Shown piece by piece: positions 50,801-59,465 of a stretch of DNA of 64,000 nt; positions within the stretch are counted from its first letter, which is position 1, and every line of letters begins with the position of its first letter. The stretch covers positions 34,589 through 98,588 of the forward strand of contig JAECUM010004993.1 in assembly GCA_016617855.1 (NCBI GenBank), written 5' to 3'. Under the pieces are notes generated by a model, which was not told where the DNA came from, did no database searches, and was given only the letters and a program-made list of their open reading frames with translations. A program made the position numbers and the translations under genes. Source of the stretch: Megalonaias nervosa (Eukaryota; Mollusca; Bivalvia; Unionida; Unionidae).

Positions 50801-53800
50801 TATAATATGGTTCCTTGATCGATGTTACTAGACAGTTTTCTCTCACAGGTGATGTATATGTATTACTTCCTTGGCCACAAATTAATGTCCCTGGGTGGAG
50901 GCAAGGCAAGAATGAAGACTATCGCAGACAACATGTTCCTCCTGGCACTAGACGGTGATGTGGATTTCCAGCCTTCCGCCTTACGACTCCTTGTGGATAG
51001 GATGAAGAGAAATCCCAACGTTGGAGCCGCGTGCGGAAGGATACATCCTATTGGATCTGGTTTGAAAATAAGTCCATCTTCTAAGTATATCTGCAACTGA
51101 AATATGGGAATAATTACGTATGTTCGAATACTTCCCAACCCATTCTGCATTGAATAATAATAATAAATTTCTTTAAATATTAACCATAGCATACGTTAGT
51201 CAGAAAAATCTTTGATCTTGAAGAAACTCGGATGTAATTATTATACATGAGTACACCGATTCTTTATCATTTACATACAGCATTTGAAATATTATTTACT
51301 TGTCTTGCTGTCAGGGCCAATGGTATGGTATCAGAAGTTTGAATACGCAGTCAGCCATTGGCTGCAGAAAGCAACAGAACATACTATTGGATGCGTGCTT
51401 TGCAGCCCCGGATGTTTCAGCCTCTTCAGGGGATCATCGCTAATGGACGACAATGTCATGAAGAGATACACTACCGTACCCAGCGAAGCAAGGCATTATG
51501 TACAGTATGACCAAGGTAATGAATCACACATACAAACACATATGGTTGCAAACGCACATAAAAACATGCACACTCACGTACAATGCCATGGTAATCAAAG
51601 AGGTAGTCCTTATTAGGTTAATTCTTTTAACAAATAAATTGCACGTATCCACCAAACAGCCAGCCTACCTACATACCTCCAGGCATCCATACATACATAC
51701 ATACATACATACATACATACATACATACATACATAGCATATACATCAAATAATGGCATCGCCGACAATGTTTGAATCATTCATTTGGTACTTATATGAAA
51801 TTGTAAATCCAATCATTGAGTTGTGGACTATATCTATGGCCAGCTACAAGTGATGTATATATAGGGTGTTCTCTAGTTCGTTTGTCCGTCCGTCCGTATG
51901 TGTGAATTCTTTCGGTTAGGTTTGCGTTTAGGCCAGTTTCCTCGGCATTGTGGTCAAGCATTTGTATTCGATGAACTTCTTTGTTTTGTGTATCTGAGAC
52001 GAGAAAGGAAAAATGTATTAGCTTGAGCTCGTAAATTGTGAGCTATATCTATTATTTACATTAACTGTGACTACTTATCTTTTGTTTTTTTTTTATGTTC
52101 TCCCGAAAGGCTATAAATCTTTCGTATTTGATTATTCAGCACATCTATGAGACTTGGCCGTATAGACGCAACATTAAAGTATTTAAGAGTTTAAATTTGC
52201 ATTGTCAAGCTGCAACCTATGGCTCTGATAATTTGTTTCGAATACTATATAACTTTTTGAATTTATACTTAAAAGCAAACACTAAACGCAGGCGTACGTA
52301 TCATATATATTCATAATTTCCTGTTGTCCCTCTTGAAGCATTGTGCTGCACGCAGCAAAGTATGAAGGCTTTATTGAATGTTTGGTATCTCAATGATCAA
52401 TATAGTTGCTTTCATAAAAAAGTAATTTGAAAATTTCTGGATATTTTGCTTTGGCTCTTTTGTTTCTTTGAGCTTGATTATACATTTGATGCCAATCTGT
52501 AGACAAATTAACGTTATACAAAATTATGAGCAGTTACCCTTAGACTCGCCGGACACCTGCAAAGGTAAATTGACAGTGAAGCTCTAATCTCGAAAGAGAA
52601 ATACTTCTTCTACTGAGCAAAAAGCATAGCATAAAATCCAGGGGCTCCTAAGACACTCTCTGACTGATGTAAGACCGACTTTGTTTAAGTTTACAGATAT
52701 ATTTCTTTGCAATATGTCACTAATCCATGGAAGATGACCCATGTTCTGGAAGACTGTTGTCTGCGATTGCAGAACAGGAAGTGACTGCTGTGAAGGGAAC
52801 ACATGACGAAGATGCTTGATACACAATGCATGATATATCTATTATCGCAGGCATTAATTCATCAGCTGTTTCCATTACCATAAAGACTGAACCATTTGAA
52901 ACTCAGAAAGGTCTGTGCATGATTGGTCCCCAATTTGTTGATGTCTGATAAAAAACAGACTCGGTTTGATATCACCTCATAGCTGCTGGTCAGATATGAA
53001 AAGAGTGAACAGAAACATTTGAATGAGAGTGTTAAAGATGATGAAGCATAGATTGACTTCTTTCAAGATGTCTAAAGAGAAAATAATCACGTTTGGATTG
53101 GAGAAAAGGGGCAAACACCTCAAAATTGCGCGACGCATTGGAACTGTCAAAACAATTATACACATTAGTTTTCAGTGCAAAAGACTTGATCGTCCAGGTA
53201 TCTATGCCCTAGTACTAATGGCATTTTTGTGTGTGCAAGGTGTTGCCAAACAGAACACTAATGAATCATCAGCCGGCGCACTCGTACCCTAGGTATCCAT
53301 CTGTTCAGTGACAAAAAGTACAAGTGCATAAATCCGCGGTCTTGACTAACGTCCTGAAGTAGCACAAAAATCAACCGTTGCCACATCCTCCATACAGCCC
53401 AGAGTTAGAATCAGGTGAATTTTGGGTGAATCCCTTTGTCAAAGATTCGCTGAGGGGAAGGAGATTTGAAAGCCGCCATGCGTATAGACGTACAGTTTTC
53501 CACAGTACGAAAACATGCCATGAATAATAATTCTTTTAATAATTGAATGATCAGACTGAGGAGATATGTAGAGATGTATTATGAGTACTTTGGGAGGATA
53601 CACTGAAGTACTGTTCACTAATAGCTAACGTTTTGTACAGCACAAATACCACTCAGATCTTTTTAGCACCTCTTAGGTACAAGATCTAAATTGTCTTGGA
53701 ATCTTAAGCAAAATAAATAAATAAATAAATAAATAAATGTGTGTGTCTTTGGATATTTATTGTAGCTTTAGCAATTTTAGTCATATCGCTACGATATCTG

Positions 53801-54055
53801 CAGTGTGGCAGTTTCTAGTGATTTCTAACATTGTGATATCATGCCGCAGACATGTAGCATCATGTCCCACCCATTCACATTATCCTGACACCAATCTGAC
53901 CAGTCATGACACTAACTCTTAATGCCGCTCGCTAAGCGAGGCAGCTGCTTGCACCATTTCTGTAAGATTTTAGTATGACTCGGCGGGGGTTCGATTCCGC
54001 GACCTCTCGCATCCGGTGCGTACATTCTAACCGCATACGCCACCTGAGCGGTCAA

Positions 54056-54090
<35 letters not shown>

Positions 54091-54928
54091 ATCAATAAAT
54101 AAGAATTTAATCTCTCGCATTTACTCTCTAGGAGAGGACAGATGGTTGTGTACACTTCTGCTCCAGCAAGGATATCGTGTGGAGTACTGCGCAGCTTCAG
54201 ACGCTCTGACTTATGCGCCAGAAGGGTTTTACGAATTTTACATCCAGCGCAGGCGGTGGACACCCTCCACAATGGCTAACATTCTGGATCTTCTGATGGA
54301 TTGGAAGAATGTAACGCGTAAGAACGATGACATCTCTACCTTGTACATTGCATATCAGACGCTGTTGATGATTTCAACCATACTGACGCCCGGAACTATT
54401 TTCTTGATGATCCTCGGAGCAATTTCCATTGCCTATCCACAGCTCCCATTGTATGGATCCATGATTATTAACCTCATCCCAGTTGCACTGTTCATTCTCT
54501 TCTGCTACATTGCCAAGTCAGAGACCCAGGTAAATACTATAGAGTCCACATTTATTCATATCGTTTGGTTTAAAAGAGAGCATTGCATGTAATTTTGAAA
54601 GTAACTAATAGAATTGTCGATAAGTTCATGTTAAACCTTTAGTCGAACTTAAAATGCTGGCAAAGTAACATCATGCATGCCCTTTAAGGGCTAATACTTT
54701 CAAAGAAGAAAACATTACAATGCTGAGTGGAGATTAAACCGTATTGTGTGGAGAATAGAAAGAGAGACCGCTGACAGTAAGACGGTCAAGTAAACACAAG
54801 TTGGCATTGAACTGAATAGAAAAAATACAGACATTCGTACATAAAGAGAGACATACATGCATACATACATACAGTGAGTCAGAAAGATAGATAGATAAAT
54901 AGATAGATGGATGGATGGATAGATAGAC

Positions 54929-54997
<69 letters not shown>

Positions 54998-57900
54998 CGA
55001 TTTATACATTCACAGTTGGCGTACGCAGCTATATTATCTACAGCATACTCGCTAGTGATGATGGTCGTAATCGTTGGACTGCTGAAGCAAGCGGCAGAGA
55101 ACGAGTTCTGCTCCGTGACGACTATATTTCTGACCCTTGTCGCGGGAATATTTGTCTTGGCTGCTTGTATCCATCCGCAGGTAATGATGATTAATCATTT
55201 AGTATATAACTAAAGATTAGTTACACTAAATTTAAAACCCATGGATACTGTGGGTGGAAACCCATGGAAACGGCTAGGTCAAATTTAGGAAGCATAACGA
55301 TTTAGATACAAAGGAAGATGACATTTTACGGTGGTATTCCATATTACTTCAATGTGGCAGAAACGGTAATTTGTTTTTACTCATGTAATTTCTTCTATAA
55401 TTAAGAAAAGATGTTAGATACTAGCAGAAGTAATAGCTCAAATAAAATCAAGTTATCTAGAATTCCCTGTACATCAACAAACAAGAAACTGGAAAAAGTG
55501 TAACATTTTTCAAATTGCAAAGGAATGCCTAAAATAAACTGGAGCGGGGCTAGTGTGGGATAATGAGCAGTATTAAATTACAAGAAGGGGGCTACCTTAG
55601 AACGGTTTATAGATGTTAAGGTCCACAATGAATCTGAACTCGATGTACGGGCCTCATTTTACTTTTCCTTTAAGATCCTTATATTTTGCCAAACCACACT
55701 ATCTGGTGTTACGACTCTACGATCATAAACTACGGTAAGTAAAAGAGAGAAGCCAAATCAGAAAGGTTTGTGATTCGTAACAAATAATTTAATTGTCAAC
55801 GTTATAAAATGAAAATGTAAGAGGAACGTTCAATATTATGAACTGAAACCAAAGTAATCCTCAAAAAGTTCTATTCAGTTCCAAAAGAATCGAATGTTCC
55901 GAGAGAGTTTCAGATTCTCGAATGTATGTATCATTACAGCATTAACCATAATTCCTTTGAATGATTCACAATAGTCCCAGAATAATGTTCTAGTCCAAAG
56001 AACACTTTGTAATTCCAATAAATGATAATAACAAATGTCTCCTCTAAAATTATCTAAACACATCAAATACGCCTGCAGACTGATTTCAACATAAGAAATA
56101 AGAATCTGAAGTATAAATGAATCCAAAATACGAATGAACCGGATTGCTCGGGTCTCTCGTTATATACACCTTCAAGAGTATATTACGACTATATGTCGCA
56201 ATATAACCAACGTGACAGATCTTACGATTCAATTTAATATTTTAAAATACCTATTCATGTGACCTAATGCATCCAGTGGGAAATAACCTAATGCTTTTAA
56301 GAACCCACCTGACCTCACCAGCCATTGAGAAATTACCCTAAAGTTGTCAACAAGTTTTATCACTATAAGCTGACATCAGTTAATAGATCATACGCAAATC
56401 TACACTCGTAATATCTTACAATAGCTATCTAATATGTAAATTGCAGATCATTACAATTTACGGTCATGAAAAAAATGATACATAATATAGACACAATCAT
56501 GTACCAAAAGTTACAAACAATATAGATATACTTCAACACTGGACATGGATAGCTTTGAACGTTTCCAAATCTTTCACTTAATTTGTTTCAGGAATTTTGG
56601 TGCATTATACACGGGTTTCTCTACTTTCTTGCGATTCCATCCATGTCTATGCTACTATTGTTGTATTCCCTCGGCAACATGCACGAGGTATCTTGGGGAA
56701 CACGTGAGACAAAACAGCCCACCGCACCACCCAAACCAGGTGAACAGCCAAAGGAGCCCGTTAAGAAAGGAGCCATCCGAGAGATGCTGGAGAAACTCGG
56801 GCTGGCAGATGCTACGGGGACCTCTGATTACCAGTTTTCCTTCGGAAATCTCTTCAGGTGCGATAATTCCTCGGTTTATCTGAAGTATTGAATTACATTG
56901 TATTTAGAAAATTGCAGATAATAATGCATGCTAGTATCTTTATTACAAATACAATATTAATATGTACGGAAAGAAAAATACTCTCGTTTGATGTTAGCAG
57001 AACATGAAACATAAAGCTTTATAGTTGGTAAAGTACATAAAAAGTTTTCATTGTCGATGACTGTAGTATGAATCTATTACATGTTACAGATGTGTGTGCT
57101 GTCCACGAGAAACCAAGAACACAGAAGACATAAAACTGACAGCCATTTTGGACAGACTTGATGATATTGAGTCTGGTCTTGCGGATCTTAATCCCAATAA
57201 CAAGAATGAGTTTACCATGACTGAGAAAAGCGAACAGAGCCCCATGTTGAACCACTTTTCTCAATCTGTCCATCTATTTGACGGTGCAGGACCACGAGGT
57301 GTGTCCGTGCTTTTAGTGTTTTGGGTGTTTTCAAATGCATTTTCTGTTTCTAACTTAAATTGCGCTATCTTTCTTTCATGTGCATTTTCTTGAAACAAGA
57401 AAGGAAGCAACCTCACTATAGCTTTTTTATGTTACCTAATGAGACTAATAACCAAATTTTTGCCTGTATTAAAATGTGTATTTATATCCGCGTCCTATAA
57501 TGATATTTAGAATTACAACATTTTGAAGTTGCCACCCTGATAATACATATTAGCTAATATAAATGTGATAGCAGAAACAGTTTGGAGGCATCATTCATGA
57601 TTCATTATTTTAGTTCACAATATAGCTCCATTTCCGTATAGAATCATTATCTCAACGGCAGCAATATTTTTCTGAATTTTTATTTTGATTGTAAGTATGA
57701 CTTGAAGGTATGGATCTGTTCTGGAATTCATAAAGTTTCAATTATTGGCAGAGAATATTTATACATGTACCACCGAACACTTTGCGTACATCTACTTATA
57801 CTTGTCGGGAAACGTTCAGCTTCATAAATTGTATATGTCATTATTACTGCGATATCTTAAAGAGACAAAGAAGAGACATCTTTCGTCAGCTCTAGTCCCT

Positions 57901-59011
57901 TTTAACTTGGTAATTATTTATTATTTCAGAAAACCCTCTGTACAGAGAGAGATCTTCATCAAGCGAACCAGGAGTTTCCTGGATCCAAGACCAAGATCTT
58001 CTTGAAGGTGCTGTAGAAACGTTGACTTCAAAAGAGATTACATTCTGGCAAGAATTGATCCGCACATATCTCTTCCCTCTCGAAGGAGATAAAAAGAAAC
58101 AGGCAGCTATTCAAGCTGAACTTTTGGAACTTCGAAACAAAGTCTGTCTGTTCTTTATTCTTATCAACAGCTTGTTCATCACTATAGTCTTCAGTCTACA
58201 AATTATCAACGAGAGTTCTGGGACTTTATCCATTAAGTTGCCTTGTTCAGGCCCTCAAAGTGAAGGAGAAGCAATTGAGCCCATATCTCTCGCGTTCACG
58301 GCGGTCTTTGGGATCCTGCTTGTGATACAGCTCATGTGTATGGTACTTCATCGCCTTTCCACTTTTCTGCACATCTGCGCCATCACCGAAATCAAACGTC
58401 CAAACAAGTTTAAACAAGATGATCAGGACTTGACGGTGGAGAAAGGGTTAGAGCTGGTCAAGGACATGCAATGCCTAAAAGATGATGACTCCAAGTCAGC
58501 TGTATCCGATGAGGCTCTTGAGGAAACCGTATCAAGTGGTGATGAGACAACAAAGCAAAGCAATGAAAAGAGAGATCTTTGGGGTAAGATTGCACGCAGA
58601 AGACGAAAGCCTCAGAGGTACAATACTCTAAGCCAAAATTTCATTCGGAACTTCAAAAGGCTTCACAGTTTTATGGAGAATGATTCCGTTCGACAGGACC
58701 CAACAATGGAAACAAGCAAAGAAGAAACAGAAACTGATCGAACATTACAAACCGTAAGGAGAAAGTTCAACCGTTTCGAAAGGAAAAGTATCTTCACCAT
58801 TGTCAAGATGTCTCAAAACGACAGGATGAAACAGTCCATTATACAAAGAGGAAATGAGATGTCCAAACGCTGGAAACGAATCGCGATGAGAGCACGGCTT
58901 GGGGAACATGTTGATAACACTCCTCAGAACAGTCCTGGGCAAAGAAAATTTACATTTGCCGATGTGGCAGCGCTTGCAATGGCTGAAAAAGAGAACAAGA
59001 GAGAAAACTGA
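31708..59011 (+). CDS. Chitin synthase, complete-looking 16-exon gene
   Basis: Family-2 glycosyltransferase that polymerises UDP-N-acetylglucosamine into chitin and extrudes it across the plasma membrane; in lophotrochozoans it serves shell, radula, chaetae or cuticle. Sixteen exons with GT-AG introns join in phase into about 1565 residues, close to the usual length of insect chitin synthases. Order: acidic N-terminal tail (1-75); clustered membrane segments (about 90-510); catalytic core with CATMWHE (588-594), LALDGDVDFQ (acceptor DxD, near 757-761), EDRW (861-864) and QRRRW (898-902); membrane segments around 920-1075; SWGTRE (1081-1086); a short coiled coil (near 1150); two more membrane segments (about 1245-1345) and a long basic cytosolic tail. 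No myosin motor exons were found upstream, unlike the motor-bearing mollusc enzymes. The start is uncertain: ATG 31708, or exon 1 begins at the acceptor 31735. Confidence 0.93.
32180..32600. repeat. Degenerate tandem repeat with TGACCT motifs
   Basis: About four units near 95 bp contain TTGACCTTTC.C.C, CTAACCCTTGACC and TTTTCACCCTA..CCAATGACCT. The recurring TGACCT (AGGTCA reversed) is a nuclear-receptor half-site by sequence. It lies in chitin synthase intron 1. Confidence 0.6.
32686..33868. mobile_element. Fold-back element, about 1.2 kb, in chitin synthase intron 1
   Basis: Two arms of about 550 bp are inverted copies centred near 33275. A 21-base block is exactly mirrored: left 32709-32729 starts GCGGACAAAAGCTGGTCCAA, and right 33821-33841 is its reverse complement. 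Other mirrored blocks, such as AGATTTCATCTGTTGAATT near 33025 and its complement near 33520, hold the same centre. Each arm is built of diverged 60-65-bp subrepeats with GAATTACACGGCGGTGGTTG and ATGTCGAG, as in FB-type elements. I see no coding capacity. Confidence 0.85.
33951..33964. repeat. CA microsatellite
   Basis: Seven CA dinucleotides just beyond the fold-back element. Confidence 0.7.
33970..35430. other. Gene-free part of chitin synthase intron 1
   Basis: AT-rich; a short duplication of GATTGGATCTACTAAATTT lies near 34640-34690. Confidence 0.6.
35434..35494. repeat. Compound TA / GT microsatellite
   Basis: A TA run is followed directly by about 17 GT dinucleotides. Confidence 0.95.
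35500..36945. other. Gene-free part of chitin synthase intron 1
   Basis: Near 36120-36500 there is text about insertions such as TTCCAATATTGAATGT, and CAGTAATATAATTCAAGAGTCC; a partly similar block occurs near 55855-56040 in another intron (CCAAAAGAATCGAATGTTCC, AATAATGTTCTAGTCCAAAG against AATTAATGTTCCAGCCCAAA). This hints at a shared repeat. Confidence 0.4.
36952..37016 (+). repeat. SINE-like fragment with AGCGC core
   Basis: An AAT run is followed by GACTTTGTATAGCGCCTAAT and AGCTCTAAGCGCTTTACAAC. The TATAGCGC...AAGCGCTTTACA pattern is common in 3' parts of invertebrate and fish short retroelements. Confidence 0.45.
37164..37551 (+). CDS. Chitin synthase exon 2: WDLFRE and first membrane segments
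   Basis: Acceptor atatcttcag; donor ATA|GTAAGC; ends in phase 0. Encodes SGTWDLFRETSEDN, equivalent to the WDxFRE near the N-terminus of animal chitin synthases. A hydrophobic segment (ITCFILFVFVLGCGVISKST) follows, then NSRWNISLKT, and TEVTWIWGLILVVSAPYVFS. Confidence 0.9.
38158..38264. repeat. Long TA microsatellite in chitin synthase intron 2
   Basis: About 100 bp of TA dinucleotides with one interruption near the start. Long hydrophobic frames across it are artefacts. Confidence 0.97.
38840..39616 (+). CDS. Chitin synthase exon 3: N-terminal membrane domain
   Basis: Acceptor ttttttgcag-type; donor CAG|GTATGT; 259 codons in phase 0. Begins AIAVESLHSIGLLLLVFVIL, the ESLHxIG signature of the family. 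Several hydrophobic helices alternate with basic loops (RNRLLRRLK, LKWSLRRRRTK). The SASWWENFV motif, conserved before the catalytic core, is present. Confidence 0.93.
39620..40140. other. Gene-free intron 3 stretch
   Basis: No gene or element recognised. Confidence 0.5.
40146..40227. repeat. AAT / AAC trinucleotide repeat
   Basis: About 12 AAT units change to about 15 AAC units, giving poly-I and poly-T frames that are not genes. Confidence 0.97.
40880..41005. repeat. 25-bp tandem array, five units
   Basis: Units contain TTATAGAAAGGGGTATTCCA with single-base changes. Confidence 0.9.
41470..41502. repeat. AAT microsatellite
   Basis: About ten AAT units in intron 3. Confidence 0.9.
41758..41803. 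repeat. TTA microsatellite close to exon 4
   Basis: About 15 TTA units about 65 bases before the exon 4 acceptor. Confidence 0.95.
41870..42036 (+). CDS. Chitin synthase exon 4
   Basis: Acceptor cttttttccag; donor AA|GTATCC. Reads PLTIHSDCVLNFPLWEGDYD followed by a membrane helix (AGIMGYLAFMLLTTHVWVSS) and NERMQRED. The last two bases join the next exon as lysine. It lies just after an ATT microsatellite. Confidence 0.88.
42470..42545 (+). repeat. tRNA-like SINE relic
   Basis: AAGTGGCTTGGTTGGACGCA followed by GTTAGAATTTGTATCCC: A- and B-box-like blocks at tRNA spacing but decayed. Confidence 0.4.
42655..42754 (+). CDS. Chitin synthase exon 5
   Basis: Acceptor atattttag; donor AAG|GTGACA. 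Encodes LFVKPMYCGVLLDQGLLINR followed by RKDEEEVTGVDEK. The LFxxPxYCGxxxxQxLLxNRR string is a family hallmark. Confidence 0.9.
42760..43860. other. Gene-free part of intron 5
   Basis: Nothing recognised in either strand. Confidence 0.5.
43877..44023. mobile_element. Short hAT-type MITE with 8-bp target duplication
   Basis: Ends CAAGCTTGGCCCTAGG and its imperfect inverse CCTAGGGCCGGACCTG match at 12 of 16 positions. CAAGGCAA flanks both sides (43869-43876 and 44024-44031), an exact 8-bp duplication. The G/C-rich body contains two CTTGGGCCCCGC blocks. At 147 bp it codes for nothing. Confidence 0.75.
44310..44476 (+). CDS. Chitin synthase exon 6: CATMWHE motif
   Basis: Acceptor gtctctttcag; donor AG|GTAACT. 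Encodes SPLRQDDTPMIYMCATMWHE followed by NENEMTQILKSLF. CATMWHE marks the start of the catalytic core. Confidence 0.93.
44480..45240. other. Gene-free part of intron 6
   Basis: Nothing recognised. Confidence 0.5.
45243..45378. repeat. Short diverged tandem repeat
   Basis: Three to four units contain CTGGATTTG, ACAGACCAGTCTATGTCAG and TACACGT.GTCA. Confidence 0.7.
45400..46990. other. Gene-free part of intron 6 with minor repeats
   Basis: TTTATATCTGTTAATGA.GTC occurs about four times near 45845-45915; TATTTTATTAGGT.AATAA is duplicated near 45700-45765. No gene seen. Confidence 0.5.
47001..47080 (+). CDS. Chitin synthase exon 7 (MDEDQ)
   Basis: Acceptor tttcttccag; donor GAAG|GTTAGA. Encodes MDEDQCARRNLQLFLGIRDP followed by DYYEFE. 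Phases 2-in, 1-out fit both neighbours. Confidence 0.92.
47755..47863 (+). CDS. Chitin synthase exon 8 (EAHIFFDDAFE)
   Basis: Acceptor atttttcag; donor GG|GTAAGT. Encodes AHIFFDDAFEAHGDDDNFFK followed by VNGHVKQLIRTINVAAG. HIFFDDAF is invariant in animal chitin synthases. Confidence 0.92.
48238..49535 (+). pseudogene. Degenerate mariner transposase copy 1
   Basis: An AGGTACTTGAAAAGTCCGGA terminal-type sequence starts near 48240, and an imperfect inverse (ACTTATAAAAGGTAC) is seen near 49520-49535. Across three frames the order is mariner-like: DGCKSVEDDPQSGRQL (about 48597-48645), then RLLNHTEPAHKSVATT (about 49168-49212), in which the catalytic HDNAPAH block has lost its aspartate, then YFPYCPELTSFDIWLK (about 49270-49317), equivalent to the PPYSPDLxxxDxxL block. 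Several stops and frameshifts show it is dead. It sits in intron 8 of chitin synthase, in the same orientation. Confidence 0.75.
49540..50135. other. Gene-free end of intron 8
   Basis: Nothing recognised. Confidence 0.5.
50141..50294 (+). CDS. Chitin synthase exon 9
   Basis: Acceptor tatttgcag; donor CAG|GTAAAA. Encodes TPYGGQLLWRLPGGNKLIAH followed by LKDKAKIRHRKRWSQ. TPYGGxLxWxLPG and HLKDKxxIRHRKRWSQ are family signatures. Confidence 0.93.
50849..51059 (+). CDS. Chitin synthase exon 10: catalytic LDGDVDF
   Basis: Acceptor tctctcacag; donor G|GTTTGA, which is weak after the first three bases. Encodes VMYMYYFLGHKLMSLGG and NMFLLALDGDVDFQPSALRL, the UDP-sugar and metal-binding acidic motif, then GAACGRIHPIGSG. 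Seventy codons plus one base. Confidence 0.94.
51315..51515 (+). CDS. Chitin synthase exon 11
   Basis: Acceptor cttgctgtcag; donor CAAG|GTAATG. Encodes GPMVWYQKFEYAVSHWLQKA, then GCVLCSPGCFSLFRG and EARHYVQYDQ. CVLCSPGCFSLFR is nearly invariant in the family. Confidence 0.94.
51683..51736. repeat. ATAC tetranucleotide repeat
   Basis: About 13 units in intron 11. Confidence 0.95.
51740..52535. other. Gene-free part of intron 11
   Basis: Nothing recognised; a few CCGT tetramers near 51885. Confidence 0.5.
52540..53680 (+). pseudogene. Degenerate mariner transposase copy 2
   Basis: Homologous to copy 1 along its length: both share a stretch like CTACTGAGCAAA.AGC.TA, a TGGAAGATGACCCA.... block and GGATTTGAAAGCCGCCATG-like DNA (the last also codes RRFES). 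Near 53350-53460 it reads VHKSAVLTNVLK, then LPHPPYSPELES and SLRGRRFES, the C-terminal mariner signature. Frames are broken and the catalytic block is decayed. It lies in intron 11, about 4.3 kb from copy 1. Confidence 0.75.
53708..53738. repeat. AAAT repeat at SINE tail side
   Basis: About seven AAAT units directly abut the SINE copy at 53739; a second AAAT run of about ten units starts on its other side at 54053. Confidence 0.9.
53739..54053 (-). mobile_element. tRNA-derived SINE, minus-strand copy
   Basis: On the minus strand a tRNA-like head (GCTCAGGTGGCGTATGCGG and a B-box CGGAATCGAACCCC) is followed by a body with GCCTCGCTTAGCGAGC, a GTCAGGATAATGTGA block and TGTCTGCGGCATGAT, and a short AC tail. 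The body matches the plus-strand copy at 61384-61741. AAAT repeats on both sides suggest insertion into, or expansion from, an A-rich target. It is in chitin synthase intron 11. Confidence 0.85.
54132..54529 (+). CDS. Chitin synthase exon 12: EDRW and QRRRW
   Basis: Acceptor actctctag; donor CAG|GTAAAT. Encodes GEDRWLCTLLLQQGYRVEYC, then EFYIQRRRWTPSTMANILDL. EDRW contains the catalytic aspartate, and QRRRW binds the growing chain (family knowledge). Membrane helices follow (STILTPGTIFLMILGAISIA and INLIPVALFILFCYIA). Confidence 0.95.
54842..54994. repeat. CATA / GATA / TA microsatellite block
   Basis: CATA, GATA and GATG units lead into 65 bp of pure TA (54930-54994). The TA run ends 21 bases before the exon 13 acceptor. 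Confidence 0.95.
55016..55180 (+). CDS. Chitin synthase exon 13: membrane helices
   Basis: Acceptor acattcacag, only 21 bases after a 65-bp TA repeat; donor CAG|GTAATG. Fifty-five codons, phase 0: LAYAAILSTAYSLVMMVVIV and TTIFLTLVAGIFVLAACIHP. Confidence 0.92.
55185..56585. other. Gene-free intron 13
   Basis: A block near 55855-56040 resembles part of intron 1 (36130-36500), so an unnamed repeat may be present. Confidence 0.4.
56592..56857 (+). CDS. Chitin synthase exon 14: SWGTRE
   Basis: Acceptor tttgtttcag; donor AG|GTGCGA. Encodes EFWCIIHGFLYFLAIPSMSM and HEVSWGTRE, the conserved segment linked to translocation of the polymer. A proline- and lysine-rich linker follows. Confidence 0.94.
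57090..57298 (+). CDS. Chitin synthase exon 15: cysteine pair and coiled coil
   Basis: Acceptor atgttacag; donor G|GTGTGT. Encodes CVCCPRE, then IKLTAILDRLDDIESGLADL, the short coiled coil known downstream of SWGTRE in chitin synthases. The rest is hydrophilic. Confidence 0.88.
57300..57925. other. Intron 15
   Basis: AT-rich; nothing recognised. Confidence 0.6.
57930..59011 (+). CDS. Chitin synthase exon 16: C-terminal membrane pair and basic tail
   Basis: Acceptor ttatttcag; stop TGA at 59009-59011. Encodes NPLYRERSSSSEPGVSWIQD, then EITFWQELIRTYLFPLEGDK and LRNKVCLFFILINSLFITIV. A second hydrophobic segment is FGILLVIQLMCMVLHR. A tail of about 210 residues, rich in K, R, E and S, follows and is longer than I expect from insect enzymes. 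Confidence 0.94.
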
Positions 59012-59424
59012 GCTATGACTTTGATGACATTATATATGATCTTAAAAACGACAACAGTTACATCATTTGTATAAGTTTCATTTTCATTATATCAAATAAC
59101 ATATTTAAATGGATGTTACTTATGATAATATATACTGTTTAATATTTACATTTTAGGTGAGATAACGTTGAATATAAATCCACATCTCCATATATATATT
59201 TTATATATCAGTTTAAATGTCTTGCATAGTGTGACGTCTGGGTAACCTTTATAAAGACCTCCATTCATGACCGTAGCAGCGAAAGTTTGCTCGGTACTGT
59301 CATTTTAACATAATTGCATATTAACAGAAAGTGTTTACCATGAATGGAAAGGGAGGTTGTTTAACCACATCGACAACTCGAAAGTCACATATAGCAAACA
59401 CAAAAACGGATAAAGATAACCACC

Positions 59425-59429
<5 letters not shown>

Positions 59430-59462
<33 letters not shown>
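59430..59462. repeat. CT microsatellite
   Basis: About 16 CT units in the likely 3' untranslated region of chitin synthase. Confidence 0.95.
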
Positions 59463-59465
<3 letters not shown>

